Part shown: piece by piece, positions 1 through 8,862 of the stretch
Layout: the number at the start of each line of letters is the position of its first letter
Position numbering within the stretch: position 1 is the stretch's first letter
From: Pseudarthrobacter sp. NIBRBAC000502772
GTDB lineage: Bacteria; Actinomycetota; Actinomycetes; Actinomycetales; Micrococcaceae
DNA length: 64,000 nucleotides
NCBI RefSeq assembly: GCF_006517235.1
Contig: NZ_CP041188.1
Span: 3,658,001-3,722,000, forward strand
Direction: 5' to 3'
Program-made: the position numbers and the translations under genes
Notes under the pieces: model-generated
Databases searched by the model: none
The model's input: the letters and a program-made list of their open reading frames with translations, nothing else
What the model was told of the DNA's origin: nothing

Positions 1-1
1 C

Positions 2-133
2 GGTATCCACGGCTACCCCGCGCCCGTGGTGGGACTCCCCGAGTCCAGGGAGCGTGCGCTGGCCACCTACCAGAGGCTTCGGGAGGACCGGCAAGGCCAG
101 GACAACGTCACCGGCCCGGAAATTAGCGGCTGA
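2..133 (+). CDS. DNA photolyase, C-terminal end only (partial)
   Basis: Frame 2 is open from the left edge to the TGA at 131-133 and gives 43 residues, including HGYPAPVVGLPESRERALA followed by a TYQRLRED-type helix. This matches the last helix of cryptochrome/photolyase proteins, where a Y-P-x-P-I/V-V motif precedes a conserved basic helix (compare the end of E. coli PhrB). Those enzymes use FAD and light to repair cyclobutane pyrimidine dimers. The catalytic and FAD-binding parts lie outside the window, so class and activity cannot be judged. It converges on the cytochrome b-like gene, and the two coding ends overlap by 11 bases. Confidence 0.7.
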   Translation, partial: GIHGYPAPVVGLPESRERALATYQRLREDRQGQDNVTGPEISG

Positions 134-1055
134 CTTTGCCCATCAGGGAGGCGATGGGGCGGAGGAAGAGGGGACGCGCCAGGAACCAGGCTGCCACCAT
201 GGCTGCCACCGAGGCGACGAAGACCCAGAAGCCGAACCAGCCGGCTTCGTCGCTGCCGCCGTACATGTGGTTCAGGTTCCGCAATGCACCTGTGGCGAGC
301 ACCAGGAAGACATGCACCGCGATGAACGCCACGAAATAGATCATGACCGGGAAGTGGATGGCACGCGCGAGCTCAATGGGGTAGGCCTTATTGAGAGCGG
401 TGGCCTTCTTGGGCCAGGCGGAGGACGTCCGAATACCGGAGATGAAGGCAAGCGGTGCGGCGATAAAGACCGTTGCGAAATACGTCAGCAGCTGCAGCGC
501 GTTGTAGTTGACCCAGCCGTTGTCGGTGGGCCAGTTCAACGAGGCGTACTGAAGCGCTGCGGAGAGGGCATTGGGGATAACGTCCCAGCTCGTGGGCACG
601 ATCCGCATCCATTGGCCGGTGGCGAACAGCAGGATGGCGAACACCAGGCCGTTGAGGACCCAGAGCGCGTCCAGCGTCAGGTGCAGCCAAAGCTCCAGGG
701 TGATCTTGGTGGGCGCATTCCTGGTCTTGATCAGGCCCTTGTTGTTGCGCGTCCAGTGGCCGCTGGGCCGCGTGGTAGTCCGCACCTGCCAGCCGGTCCT
801 GATGATGAGCAGCAGGAAGAAGCCGTTCAGGAAGTGCTGCCAGGCCAGCCACGCCGGGAATCCCACAGGCGCGCCGTCAGGCAGTTCCGAATGGCCCGGA
901 TAGTCAGCCAGGAACGAGGCCACCGCAGGAAGGCCGGTCATCCACCTGGCCAGCAGCACCACGAGCACCAGCACTACGAGCGCGGCAGGAACACCCCAGT
1001 AGAGTCTTGACCGCTTGCTCGTCGAGGAGCCGGGCTTCTTCGTGGGTGTGGACAT
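123..1055 (-). CDS. Cytochrome b/b6-domain integral membrane protein
   Basis: This 310-residue protein has about five or six hydrophobic segments: one at the N-terminus after a short basic Ser/Lys-rich stretch, several in the middle, and two near the C-terminus. The WQHFLNGFFLLLIIRTGWQ stretch, a histidine in LWLHLTLDALW and another in ARAIHFPVMIYF fit the heme-ligating helices of b-type cytochromes of the b561/formate-dehydrogenase gamma kind. It probably carries electrons in the membrane. The ATG at 1055 is chosen because AGAGGA stands at a good distance upstream; an in-frame start further upstream lacks this. No partner oxidoreductase subunit is adjacent, so its electron donor is unknown. 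Confidence 0.7.
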   Translation of the reverse strand: MSTPTKKPGSSTSKRSRLYWGVPAALVVLVLVVLLARWMTGLPAVASFLADYPGHSELPDGAPVGFPAWLAWQHFLNGFFLLLIIRTGWQVRTTTRPSGHWTRNNKGLIKTRNAPTKITLELWLHLTLDALWVLNGLVFAILLFATGQWMRIVPTSWDVIPNALSAALQYASLNWPTDNGWVNYNALQLLTYFATVFIAAPLAFISGIRTSSAWPKKATALNKAYPIELARAIHFPVMIYFVAFIAVHVFLVLATGALRNLNHMYGGSDEAGWFGFWVFVASVAAMVAAWFLARPLFLRPIASLMGKVSR

Positions 1056-1144
1056 CGAACAACATTCCTCTCGAGAATGACTGACCAGGTGCTCAAATGG
1101 CTTTGCGAACGAGAATACTAGGAACAAGGTGTAATCGGGCAAAA

Positions 1145-1181
1145 GAAGACCCCGGCCGGCGTTATGCCGGTCGGGGTCTTC
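1145..1181 (-). terminator. Intrinsic terminator downstream of the first initiator tRNA
   Basis: GAAGACCCCG-GCCGGC and its complement form a near-perfect GC-rich stem around a GTTAT loop. On the minus strand the stem is followed by CTTTT. It lies directly 3' of the tRNA gene at 1186-1262 and also ends just beyond the upstream end of the cytochrome b-like gene. Confidence 0.85.
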
Positions 1182-1185
1182 TACA

Positions 1186-1262
1186 TGGTTGCGGGGACAG
1201 GATTTGAACCTGTGACCTCTGGGTTATGAGCCCAGCGAGCTACCGAACTGCTCCACCCCGCG
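1186..1262 (-). tRNA. Initiator tRNA-fMet (CAT), copy 1, CCA encoded
   Basis: The minus strand folds as a tRNA of 77 bases with anticodon CAT. Initiator features are clear: the acceptor begins CGCGGGG and ends CCCCGCA, giving the C1:A72 mismatch, and the anticodon stem has three G-C pairs (GGG-CTCATAA-CCC). The T-loop GTTCAAATC is standard. The 3' CCA is encoded (TGG at 1186-1188 on the plus strand). A strong terminator follows at once. Confidence 0.96.
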
Positions 1263-1283
1263 TCGCAAGATCAACACTACCGT
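1188..1283 (-). repeat. 96-base perfect direct duplication, copy 1 (tRNA-fMet unit)
   Basis: Positions 1188-1283 are identical to 1409-1504. The repeat covers the tRNA body plus about 21 bases 5' of the mature tRNA, so part of the leader is duplicated but the encoded CCA and the terminators are not. Confidence 0.9.
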
Positions 1284-1366
1284 ACTTTGGAGTAGGTAAA
1301 AACCAATCGTGATTGAGGGTCCCCACGACGCCGAGGTTGCCTGCCTGGGGCGGGTCCGCTTAAACC

Positions 1367-1403
1367 AAAAAGTCCGGATTCTGTTTCCAGAATCCGGACT
1401 TTT
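1367..1403 (-). terminator. Intrinsic terminator downstream of the second initiator tRNA
   Basis: AAAAGTCCGGATTCTG and its exact reverse complement flank a TTTC loop; A and T runs at the two ends allow termination in both directions. It is immediately 3' of the tRNA at 1410-1483 and separates the two tRNA units. Confidence 0.88.
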
Positions 1404-1408
1404 CGCCA

Positions 1409-1504
1409 GTTGCGGGGACAGGATTTGAACCTGTGACCTCTGGGTTATGAGCCCAGCGAGCTACCGAACTGCTCCACCCCGCGTCGCAAGATCAACACTA
1501 CCGT
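1409..1504 (-). repeat. 96-base perfect direct duplication, copy 2 (tRNA-fMet unit)
   Basis: Exact second copy of 1188-1283; the flanking sequences differ on both sides. It indicates a local tandem duplication or gene conversion between the two initiator tRNA genes. Confidence 0.9.
1410..1483 (-). tRNA. Initiator tRNA-fMet (CAT), copy 2, CCA not encoded
   Basis: The 74-base body is identical to copy 1, with the same initiator hallmarks (C1:A72 mismatch, three G-C pairs in the anticodon stem, CAT anticodon). After the discriminator A the genome reads CTG, so CCA must be added after transcription. Its own terminator lies at 1367-1403. Confidence 0.95.
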
Positions 1505-1563
1505 CCGGTGAACGGGAGGCCAAATCCTGGCGGCGTGATGTGCGTCTCGCTGGGTCAAACCCC

Positions 1564-4500
1564 TTAGTTGCTGGCCGCCGGCGAGGGCGTCGCCGTCGGC
1601 GTAGCTTCCGGCGACGGTGTCGCCCCGGGCGATGGCGTGGCTTCAGGGGCTGGCGCCGGGATCTTGCCCTCGGCGTCAATCGCCTTCTGCAGAGCCGCCG
1701 CGAGTTTCTTCTGCTCTTCCCCATAGGCTGCAAAGTCGCCAGCTGCCAAGGCTGCCTGGCCGGCCTTGATGGCGGCGTTGGCCTCATCCAGCGCCGCCTT
1801 CAGGTCAGCCTGGGCACCTGCGCTTACGGGCGGCGTAGTCCCCGGAGCGGGAGGCGTCTGGCCGGTGTTGTCGGAGTCACCCGCGGCAGCGCCTGAGTCG
1901 CCGCCGAAGAGTTGCTTCAGGGCACCGTCGAGGGTCGGCGCAAAGCCGACCTTGTCACCGAAGGCCACCAGCACACGCTGCAGGGTGGGGTAGGACGTCT
2001 CGCCGGTCGACTTGAGGTAAACCGGCTGGACGTACAGGATGCCGCCGCCCACAGGCAGAGTCAGCAGGTTGCCGTTGAGCACCTCTGAAGCACCCTGCCT
2101 CAAAAGGTTCAAAGCCTGCGACACCGTGGGATCGGAGTTGAACTTGTTCTGGGCCTGGCCTGGCCCGGGAACCTGTGTTTCCGGCGGAATCTGCAGGAGC
2201 CTCAACTTGCCGTAGCTGTCCGCCTTGACGCCCTTCTCGTTTCCGGCGTCAGAGTCGGCCGCCAGGAATCCGTAGAGCACGTTCCGGGCAGTGCCGTTGA
2301 CGATCTGCGGGATGAAGGACGAGGTGAGCTGGAAGGCCGGCTTGTCCTGGTCAGGCATCTGCAGTGACATGTAGAACGGCGGCTGCTTGACTTCCGTATC
2401 CACCGTGGGATCGTTCGGCACGCTCCATACTTCGTCGCTCTTGTAGAAGCTCACTGGTTCCGTGACGTGGTAGCGGCCCAGGAGCTCGCGCTGCACCTTG
2501 AACAGGTCTTCCGGGTAACGGACGTGGCTCATGACATCGCCGGACATCTCGGAGTAAGGCTTCACGGACGTGGGGAAAACCTTCTGCCAGGCCTTCAGCA
2601 CGGGGTCCTGGTCGTCCCACGCATAGAGGGTCACCGAGCCGTCATACGCGTCGACCGTGGCTTTGACGGAGTTCCTGATGTAGTTCACCGAGCTGTTCGG
2701 CAGGGCAACTGTCCGGCCTGACGTGGTCTGGGAGTCCGCGGTGGCAGCCGAGAGCTGCTCCTGCTGCGAGTACGGGTAGTACTGGCTGGTGGTGTAACCG
2801 TCCACGATCCATTTGACGCGGCCGTCAACAACGGCCGGGTAGGCGTTGCCGTCAACGGTCAGGTACGGGGCAACCTTTTCCACGCGGTCACGCGGGCTGC
2901 GGTCGTAAAGGATCTGCGACTCTGCGTTGACGCCGTCGGAGAGCAGGAGGTCCGAGGACTGGAACTTGATGGAGTAAAGGACCTTGTTGAAGAAGCTGCC
3001 CACGTTGGGCCCGCCGTTGCCGGTGAAGGTGTACTGGGTTTCCCCGTCCCCTTCCTTGCCGGAAGGCCTGTCCTGTTCGCGGTGCGGTGATCCCGCAGGC
3101 GCCCCGACAATGGAGTACTCCGGGGAGTCTTCGCCGAAGTAGATCCGTGGCTCGTAGGTGGAGTCATCGCCAAGGACACCGGTGGACGGGATGCCCGACT
3201 GGAGGAACTCCGGTTTGCCGTCGACGGTGAATTTGTTTCCCTTGGCCGCCACCACGCCGTAGCCGTGGGTGTACACGACGTGCTGGTTGAGCCAACCTTG
3301 CTGGTTGGTGGCAACGTTCGTCGGGTTCAGCTCGCGCACGGCGATGACGGTGTCCTGGATCTTGCCGTCCACCTCGTAGCGGTCGACATTCAGTGCATCC
3401 GGGAACTGGTAGTACGGGCGGTACTGCTCCAGCTGGGAGAACGCGTCGGAGATCAGGTTGGGGTCCAGGAGCCTGATGTTGGCGGTGGTCTGCGCGTCCG
3501 GAGCCAACGCCCCAGTGCTGGCAGTGTTCGTCGCGTCATAGCGGTCCACCTGAATCTGGTCCAGGCCATAGGCTGCCCGGGTCATCTCGATGTTGCGCTG
3601 GATGAACTCCTTCTCCAACGTCTGCTCGGAAGGCCGGACCTGGAACTGCTGGATGACCCACGGGTAAACGCCGCCGGCCAGGATTGAGGTGATGATCAGC
3701 ATGGCCGTGCCGATGACCGGCAGACGCCAACGGCCGATAACTGCCGCGATGATAAAGAGTATGGCTACTAGCCCCGCCGCCACGGCGAGGATCGCCTTGG
3801 TAGGGATCACGGCGTTCACGTCCGTATACAGAGCACCGGCCCAGCGCCCGCCGTTGCCCTGAAGGGCGGCGTAGCGGTCCAGCCAGAAGTTTGCACCGAG
3901 CAGGATCAGGAAGGCTGCGCCGGTTACCGCGAGGTGGATCTGTGCCGCGCGGCTGGTGAACACGCCGCGCTCCATCAGCCGGATGCTGCCGTAGAGGTAG
4001 TGAGTGAGGATTCCGGCGATGCCGGCCACCACAACCACGCTGATCAGGAAGCCAGTGACGAATCCCAGGAACGGAAGAGTCATGAGGTAGAAGCTGATGT
4101 CCAGGCCGAACTCAGGATCGCTCTGGCCGAACGGTTCCTGGTTGAAGAACAACAACACTTTCTGCCATTGGCTGGCCGCGGCGCTGCCCGCGAACAGCCC
4201 GAACAGGATGGGCAGGCCCACCATTACGACGCGGCGCACCGGTTCAAGCTGGGCCTGGTAGCGGTTCAGGTTGTCGCGCATCTCCGAGTCCGGCGCGTAC
4301 ACGGGCCGCGCGTGGTAGGCAACCCGGATGGCAAAAAAGACCGCCAGGAACATAAGTGCGAAGCCGGCGAAGAAGATCCCGATCCGCGAGAGGTTTTCTG
4401 TCACAAACACTTCGAAGTAGCCGAGCTGCCGGTACCAGAGGACGTCAGTCCACACGTTGGCGAAGAAGATGAAGCCCACCACTGCGATGGCAACAACAAT

Positions 4501-4572
4501 CAGCGTGGGCGTTAGGGCCCCGCGTCGCGAGGGGGGTCTTCCGGGCGGGATGGGGCTGGTAGGACGGGACAA
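1564..4572 (-). CDS. UPF0182 family large membrane protein
   Basis: This 1002-residue protein begins with a Pro/Arg-rich cytoplasmic stretch, then has about seven hydrophobic segments in the first 310 residues, a long soluble (probably extracytoplasmic) domain, and a Pro/Ala/Thr-rich tail with repeated [12 protein letters not shown] units. This is the plan of UPF0182 (COG1615) proteins of actinobacteria and cyanobacteria, whose function is unknown. The TTG at 4572 is chosen because GAGG lies 8 bases upstream; longer readings have no ribosome site. It follows the PDZ-Lon protease gene on the same strand, an arrangement I recall for Rv3193c/Rv3194c in M. tuberculosis. Confidence 0.88.
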   Translation of the reverse strand: MSRPTSPIPPGRPPSRRGALTPTLIVVAIAVVGFIFFANVWTDVLWYRQLGYFEVFVTENLSRIGIFFAGFALMFLAVFFAIRVAYHARPVYAPDSEMRDNLNRYQAQLEPVRRVVMVGLPILFGLFAGSAAASQWQKVLLFFNQEPFGQSDPEFGLDISFYLMTLPFLGFVTGFLISVVVVAGIAGILTHYLYGSIRLMERGVFTSRAAQIHLAVTGAAFLILLGANFWLDRYAALQGNGGRWAGALYTDVNAVIPTKAILAVAAGLVAILFIIAAVIGRWRLPVIGTAMLIITSILAGGVYPWVIQQFQVRPSEQTLEKEFIQRNIEMTRAAYGLDQIQVDRYDATNTASTGALAPDAQTTANIRLLDPNLISDAFSQLEQYRPYYQFPDALNVDRYEVDGKIQDTVIAVRELNPTNVATNQQGWLNQHVVYTHGYGVVAAKGNKFTVDGKPEFLQSGIPSTGVLGDDSTYEPRIYFGEDSPEYSIVGAPAGSPHREQDRPSGKEGDGETQYTFTGNGGPNVGSFFNKVLYSIKFQSSDLLLSDGVNAESQILYDRSPRDRVEKVAPYLTVDGNAYPAVVDGRVKWIVDGYTTSQYYPYSQQEQLSAATADSQTTSGRTVALPNSSVNYIRNSVKATVDAYDGSVTLYAWDDQDPVLKAWQKVFPTSVKPYSEMSGDVMSHVRYPEDLFKVQRELLGRYHVTEPVSFYKSDEVWSVPNDPTVDTEVKQPPFYMSLQMPDQDKPAFQLTSSFIPQIVNGTARNVLYGFLAADSDAGNEKGVKADSYGKLRLLQIPPETQVPGPGQAQNKFNSDPTVSQALNLLRQGASEVLNGNLLTLPVGGGILYVQPVYLKSTGETSYPTLQRVLVAFGDKVGFAPTLDGALKQLFGGDSGAAAGDSDNTGQTPPAPGTTPPVSAGAQADLKAALDEANAAIKAGQAALAAGDFAAYGEEQKKLAAALQKAIDAEGKIPAPAPEATPSPGATPSPEATPTATPSPAASN

Positions 4573-4708
4573 ACTCGGTACCTCATAGCTGGTCGTCAGG
4601 TTTACATGAGAAGCGTGCGTGCGGTTGACGTCCGGCACCGGTCAAGCGTGTGGCAACGTCCGTCATATCTGCCACGAGTGGCGGTAAAGCTTAGTTCCTG
4701 GCCTCAGT

Positions 4709-5902
4709 CTAGTTGTTGGCGCAGACCGGCAAAGCGCCCGTGTCCTGCCCGGATCCGGCGAGTTCGACGGCGTGACGCGCGTCTGCGATGTTCTCCACTT
4801 TGAGCACCTGCAGTCCGTCCGGCATATGGCCCACAACTTCGTTGCAGTTTTCTGCCGGGGCGAGGAATATGGTGGCTCCCCCGGCACGCGCGCCCAGCAT
4901 CTTCTGCCGGATGCCCCCGATGGGGCCAACGGCGCCGTCGGGGGTGATGGTCCCCGTTCCGGCGACATGTTTGCCGCCGGTCAAGTCCCCCGGTGTCACC
5001 GTGTCGATAATGCCCAGCGAAAACATCAGCCCGGCACTGGGTCCGCCAACCTTGTCCAGTGAAATCTTCACGTCGAACGGAAACGTGAACAGGTACTTGA
5101 GCATGACTCCGAGAATGTAGCGGCCCGCACCGTTGTTCATGGGGGTGATGGTCTGTGTGACGGATTCTCCTGCGCGCTGCACCACCAGGGTGGCCGGCGC
5201 TCCCTGGCCGGCGGCCAGTTCCTCCTGAACCACGGCGAGCGATGTGATGGGTTTGCCGTTGATCGATTCGAAGATGTCGCCGTTTTCAACCTTTCCGGCG
5301 GACGGCGAACCGTCGGGGAGCCCCGCGGCTTGGAGCTGCTGGCCGAAGGGAATGTTGAGCTCCTTGAGTGCTGACGCCACCGCATTCTCCTGCGACGACG
5401 TCATGGCCACGGAGCTCTGCTCGTCAGCCTCCTCCTTTGTGGTGCCGCTGGGGTAAAGCATCTCCACCGGATGAACGGACTTGGAGCCGTCCAGCCAGGC
5501 GGTGAAGGCACCCAGGACGCTCACCGGGCCGTTGGGGCCGCCGTCGACATAAACTGTGGTCAGGTCCAGATTTCCCTTGGCGGGATAGGTTTCGTGGCCT
5601 GTCACGCTGATGACAGGGCTGCCATGGCTCTGCCCGAGGGTGTTGAAGGTTGGTCCGGGCGATTCCACAACATAAGGCACCGGTACGGTGACGGCCGCGA
5701 TCCCCAGTCCCAGCGCCAGGACGCCGGAAAGCATCATCACGGACACCCGCCGGTCCCCGGGCGGGGAGCTGTGGGGAGCATTCTGCCCTGTTGGCGGGGG
5801 GCCGGCTACATCCGTTCCGGGCGCTGCGGCACCCGCTGTGGTGCCGGCGTCGAGCTCTGGAGCGTGGTCCTCATGCGGATGATCGCCGCGGGTTGTAGTC
5901 AC
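4709..5902 (-). CDS. Membrane-anchored PDZ/Lon-type (S16) serine protease, YlbL-like
   Basis: The 397-residue protein has a Pro/Asp/His-rich N-terminus, one transmembrane segment near residues 54-75, a PDZ domain in the middle (INGKPITSLAVVQEELAAGQ marks it) and a Lon-type S16 domain at the end. The catalytic dyad is visible: Ser289 in GGPSAG and Lys334 in GGIRQKML, 45 residues apart, close to the spacing in Lon. No ATPase domain is present, so it should act on substrates delivered in or beyond the membrane. The start is GTG with a -10-like TAGTGT 7 bases upstream and no Shine-Dalgarno. It is divergent from the DUF2342 gene. Confidence 0.88.
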   Translation of the reverse strand: MTTTRGDHPHEDHAPELDAGTTAGAAAPGTDVAGPPPTGQNAPHSSPPGDRRVSVMMLSGVLALGLGIAAVTVPVPYVVESPGPTFNTLGQSHGSPVISVTGHETYPAKGNLDLTTVYVDGGPNGPVSVLGAFTAWLDGSKSVHPVEMLYPSGTTKEEADEQSSVAMTSSQENAVASALKELNIPFGQQLQAAGLPDGSPSAGKVENGDIFESINGKPITSLAVVQEELAAGQGAPATLVVQRAGESVTQTITPMNNGAGRYILGVMLKYLFTFPFDVKISLDKVGGPSAGLMFSLGIIDTVTPGDLTGGKHVAGTGTITPDGAVGPIGGIRQKMLGARAGGATIFLAPAENCNEVVGHMPDGLQVLKVENIADARHAVELAGSGQDTGALPVCANN

Positions 5903-5909
5903 TGAATCA

Positions 5910-5915
5910 ACACTA
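5910..5915 (-). promoter_or_regulatory. Predicted -10 element (TAGTGT) for a leaderless PDZ-Lon transcript
   Basis: TAGTGT ends 7 bases before the GTG at 5902 and there is no Shine-Dalgarno, so transcription should begin at or next to the start codon. This is inference from spacing only. Confidence 0.5.
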
Positions 5916-6033
5916 CGCGGTGCCGCCCCCGGCCAGCTCTTTGCCTACAGCGAACGTGGCGCCTGTCCGGCAGACAGCCGCCCCTGCCCGGGGTACCGTG
6001 AAGTGAACAGTCACACCGACGATCGGCGGGATC

Positions 6034-7455
6034 ATGACCTCCAACCCACTCAATCCGTCCAACGGCGACGATACGCCGAAGGATCCGTTGACCGAGATGC
6101 TGCAGAACCTGATGGGCGGCAAGGGCATGGAGAACTTCGACCCCGCCGAACTCGCAAAGGCAGCCGGCCTGCCGGACGACCCCAATCTCCTGGCCCAGAT
6201 GTTCTCCCAGGTCCAGGCCATGATGAGCGCCCCTTCCGAAGGGCCCGTCAACTGGCAGCTCGCGCACGAGAACGCCCGCCGGGTTGCCGCCAGCAGCGCC
6301 GACCCGTCCGTCACGTCCCTGCAGACCCGGGAAGTCGACGAGGCCCTGCGGCTGGCCGAACTGTGGCTTGATCCCGTGACCGACCTTCCTGCCACCGGCC
6401 TGATCGGCCGTGCGTGGTCGCGTGCCGAGTGGGTGGAAGCCACCCTTGGAACATGGAAGCGGCTGACCGAGCCCGTAGCCAACAGCATCGCCAACGCGCT
6501 CTCCAGCGCCATGACCGAACAGATGCCCGAAGAGATGAAGTCCATGATGGGCGGGGCCTCTTCCATGCTGCAGAACATGGGCGGCGCGATCTTTGGGATG
6601 CAGCTGGGGCAGGCGATCGGTGCCCTGTCCGCCGAGGTTGTCAGCTCCACGGACATCGGTGTTCCCCTGGCTGACCTGGAAATGGCGCTCCTGCCGGCCA
6701 ACGTGTCCAAGTTCGGCGAGGGCCTGGGCCTGCCGGAGAACGACATCCGGCTGTTCCTGGCCGTCCGCGAGGCAGCCCATGCGCGGTTGTTTGTCCAGGT
6801 ACCCTGGCTGCGCGGCCACCTGCTCGGCGCCATCGAGGCCTACGCCCGCGGCATCCATATCGACACTTCCAGGATTGAAGAGCTGGCCCGCGACCTGGAC
6901 CCCAGCAACCCTGAAGGCATCCAGGAAGCGCTGTCCCAGGGTGTCTTTATGCCGCAGCGGACCCCTGCCCAGGAGCAGGCGCTTGAAAAACTTGAGACGG
7001 CCCTGGCCCTCGTTGAAGGCTGGGTGGACGAGCTCACCGCTTCGGCCACAGAGAAACTGCTGCCCTCCGCCGGTGCGCTCCGGGAAACAGTCCGGCGACG
7101 CCGTGCCACCGGCGGTCCGGCGGAACACGCTTTCTCTTCCCTGGTGGGACTCGAACTGCGCCCCCGCCGCCTGCGCGAGGCGGCCACGCTGTGGGCCACG
7201 CTGAAGGACGAACGGGGCATTGCCGGACGCGATGCCATCTGGCAGCACCCGGACCTCCTCCCCACCGCCGAGGACCTCGATGACCCGCAGGGGTTCAGTG
7301 GCCGCCGCCAGCTGGCCGAGGCCAGCGACAGCGAAGTGGACGACGCCCTGCAGAGGCTGCTCAGCGGCGGCTTCGACAACGCGCCGCAGGATGATTCCGA
7401 AGGCGGTGAAGACGGCGACCAGCCCACCGGCGACGGTGAGCAGCCCAAGGGCTAG
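6034..7455 (+). CDS. DUF2342 / zincin-like (PF10103-type) protein
   Basis: This 473-residue protein has a Met-rich N-terminus with repeated small-residue helices, then a helical core containing REAAHARLF, PWLRGHLLGAIEAYARGI and the following Asp/Glu-rich segment. These are the landmark motifs of the actinobacterial DUF2342 family, usually labelled putative zinc-dependent metalloprotease; the histidine in REAAH is the likely metal ligand. No signal peptide is seen, so it is probably cytoplasmic, and its substrate is unknown. The tail after residue 430 is acidic and disordered. A TACCGT element at 5993-5998 and GGCGGGA before the ATG suggest a short leader. It is divergent from the PDZ-Lon protease. 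Confidence 0.82.
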   Translation: MTSNPLNPSNGDDTPKDPLTEMLQNLMGGKGMENFDPAELAKAAGLPDDPNLLAQMFSQVQAMMSAPSEGPVNWQLAHENARRVAASSADPSVTSLQTREVDEALRLAELWLDPVTDLPATGLIGRAWSRAEWVEATLGTWKRLTEPVANSIANALSSAMTEQMPEEMKSMMGGASSMLQNMGGAIFGMQLGQAIGALSAEVVSSTDIGVPLADLEMALLPANVSKFGEGLGLPENDIRLFLAVREAAHARLFVQVPWLRGHLLGAIEAYARGIHIDTSRIEELARDLDPSNPEGIQEALSQGVFMPQRTPAQEQALEKLETALALVEGWVDELTASATEKLLPSAGALRETVRRRRATGGPAEHAFSSLVGLELRPRRLREAATLWATLKDERGIAGRDAIWQHPDLLPTAEDLDDPQGFSGRRQLAEASDSEVDDALQRLLSGGFDNAPQDDSEGGEDGDQPTGDGEQPKG

Positions 7456-7494
7456 GGTGTGTTGCGGCGCAATGTCGTGGAATGCAGCTTCAGC

Positions 7495-8118
7495 CTAACT
7501 TTCCTGGTCGCTGGCAGACATATCGCCGACCCCAGGGGTGCCATCGGCGAGCGCGTAGCGCTGCAGCACTGCTCCCTTCGGTGAGGCGACGACCGGCTCG
7601 ATGAGTCTGAGGTTCGTCGGAACCACCCCGCCGGCGAAAACCTTCTTTCCACCGCCGAGGAGGATCGGATACACCCAGAGCGTGAGCCGGTCAAAGAGCC
7701 GCTCGGCGAACAGGGTCTGCACGAAGTCGAGACTGCCAATGACGTGGATGTTCGCGTGCCGGTCGCGCAGTTCGCGCACGGCAGCGACGACATCAGGACC
7801 CAGCAGTGTTGAGTCGGCCCACTCGAGGGCCGGCGACTGGCGCGAGGCCACGTATTTCGGGAGGCGGTTGAACAGCCGCGCAATTCCCCCGTCCGCGTGC
7901 GGCCAGTACGCGGCGAAGATGTCGTAGGTCCGTCGCCCAAGCAGCAGCGCGTCCATCCCCACCATCCCGGAGTCGACTTGCTCGCCGACGACTTCATCTA
8001 GGAGGGGCGCCTGCCAGCCGCCAAACGCGAAGCCGCCGTCAGCATCCTCGTCCGGCCCGCCGGGCGCCTGCGCGACGCCGTCGAGGGTGGTGAACAGGTC
8101 GATATGGATGAGTCCCAT
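7495..8118 (-). CDS. Dihydrofolate reductase-fold (RibD C-terminal type) reductase
   Basis: The 207-residue protein starts GLIHIDLFTTLDGVAQAPGG, contains LLLGRRTYDIFAAYWP, the NADPH-site-like HVIGSLDFVQTL and the YPILLGGGKKVF segment. This pattern defines the large 'dihydrofolate reductase family / RibD C-terminal' group of small NADPH-dependent reductases; the real substrate is not predictable. The ATG at 8118 has AGGGAAAG upstream. Longer in-frame starts give an Arg/Gly-rich extension with no homology pattern. It sits between genes that I recall as neighbours in mycobacteria without such a reductase, so it may be an insertion. Confidence 0.85.
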   Translation of the reverse strand: MGLIHIDLFTTLDGVAQAPGGPDEDADGGFAFGGWQAPLLDEVVGEQVDSGMVGMDALLLGRRTYDIFAAYWPHADGGIARLFNRLPKYVASRQSPALEWADSTLLGPDVVAAVRELRDRHANIHVIGSLDFVQTLFAERLFDRLTLWVYPILLGGGKKVFAGGVVPTNLRLIEPVVASPKGAVLQRYALADGTPGVGDMSASDQES

Positions 8119-8250
8119 GCCATGCTCTTTCCCTGTTGCCCGTCGTCGCCCCGGCGACGGGATCACTTCGAGGCTGACACATGATCCCCCTGCGAAGCAA
8201 CCATTTCCCCGGCTCGACCCGAGCATCAGGCGACGGTTAGGAGAGACTCT

Positions 8251-8862
8251 CTAGTCGGCGTCACCCGGGTCTGAATCATTGCTGCCCGCGGTCAGGCCCC
8301 GGGAGGTGGCGAACGAGACGCCTTCCAGGAACGCCTTGGCCCGCATCGTCTCGGGGTAAGCCTCCAACAGCTTCCAGAACGCGGCATTGTGCCCGGCCAC
8401 CAGCAGGTGCGCGAGCTCATGCAGCAGGACATAGTCGATGACCCACGGCGGCATGGGCCGGAGCTTGTCGGAGAGCCGGATGGATCCTTCCGACGGTGTT
8501 GCGGAGCCCCAGCGCGAGTTCTGGTTGCTGACCCAGCGGACCGACGTCGGGACTGCCCTGCCGCCGAAGTACCGGTCCGAAAGGGCTGCGGCGTGGACGG
8601 CCAGGGCAGTATCAGTGGCGGGCTGTTTGCTTCCTTTGCGGGAGCGCCGCTCCCCCTGGCGGTGCAGCTTCTCCAGCATGCGGTGCACCCATTCAGACTC
8701 CTGCGCAGCGGTGAACCGGGCCGGAATGGCCACCACTGCCGTCCCGTTCTCCCAGAAGGCAGCCACGGTCCTGGTCCGGCGGGCCGACCGCCGCACCTCA
8801 ACCGGTGATCCGTCCGCTGTGGTGACGGGGAGGGTGTCCTGTCCTGCCGGCCGGCGGGTCAC
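8251..8862 (-). CDS. YgjP-like (M48/SprT-type) zinc metallopeptidase
   Basis: The 203-residue protein carries HELAHLLVAGHNAAFW, an HExxH zinc site followed by the third histidine, preceded by SNQNSRWGSATP and IDYVLLHELAH, the hallmark strings of the YgjP/DUF45 family (wrench-like metallopeptidase fold). It is likely cytoplasmic. The GTG at 8862 overlaps the uvrD2 stop as GTGA, so it is translationally coupled to uvrD2. A longer reading exists upstream but lies inside uvrD2 and is low-complexity Arg-rich sequence. The function in bacteria is not established. Confidence 0.86.
   Translation of the reverse strand: MTRRPAGQDTLPVTTADGSPVEVRRSARRTRTVAAFWENGTAVVAIPARFTAAQESEWVHRMLEKLHRQGERRSRKGSKQPATDTALAVHAAALSDRYFGGRAVPTSVRWVSNQNSRWGSATPSEGSIRLSDKLRPMPPWVIDYVLLHELAHLLVAGHNAAFWKLLEAYPETMRAKAFLEGVSFATSRGLTAGSNDSDPGDAD

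Noticed and set aside
1186-1483. Elongator tRNA-Met or tRNA-Ile (CAT) identity for the two tRNA genes
   Set aside because: The C1:A72 mismatch and three G-C pairs in the anticodon stem are initiator-specific.
5899-7248. 449-codon open frame antisense to the DUF2342 gene
   Set aside because: His/Gly/Gln-rich composition typical of a shadow frame; the plus-strand protein has clear family motifs.
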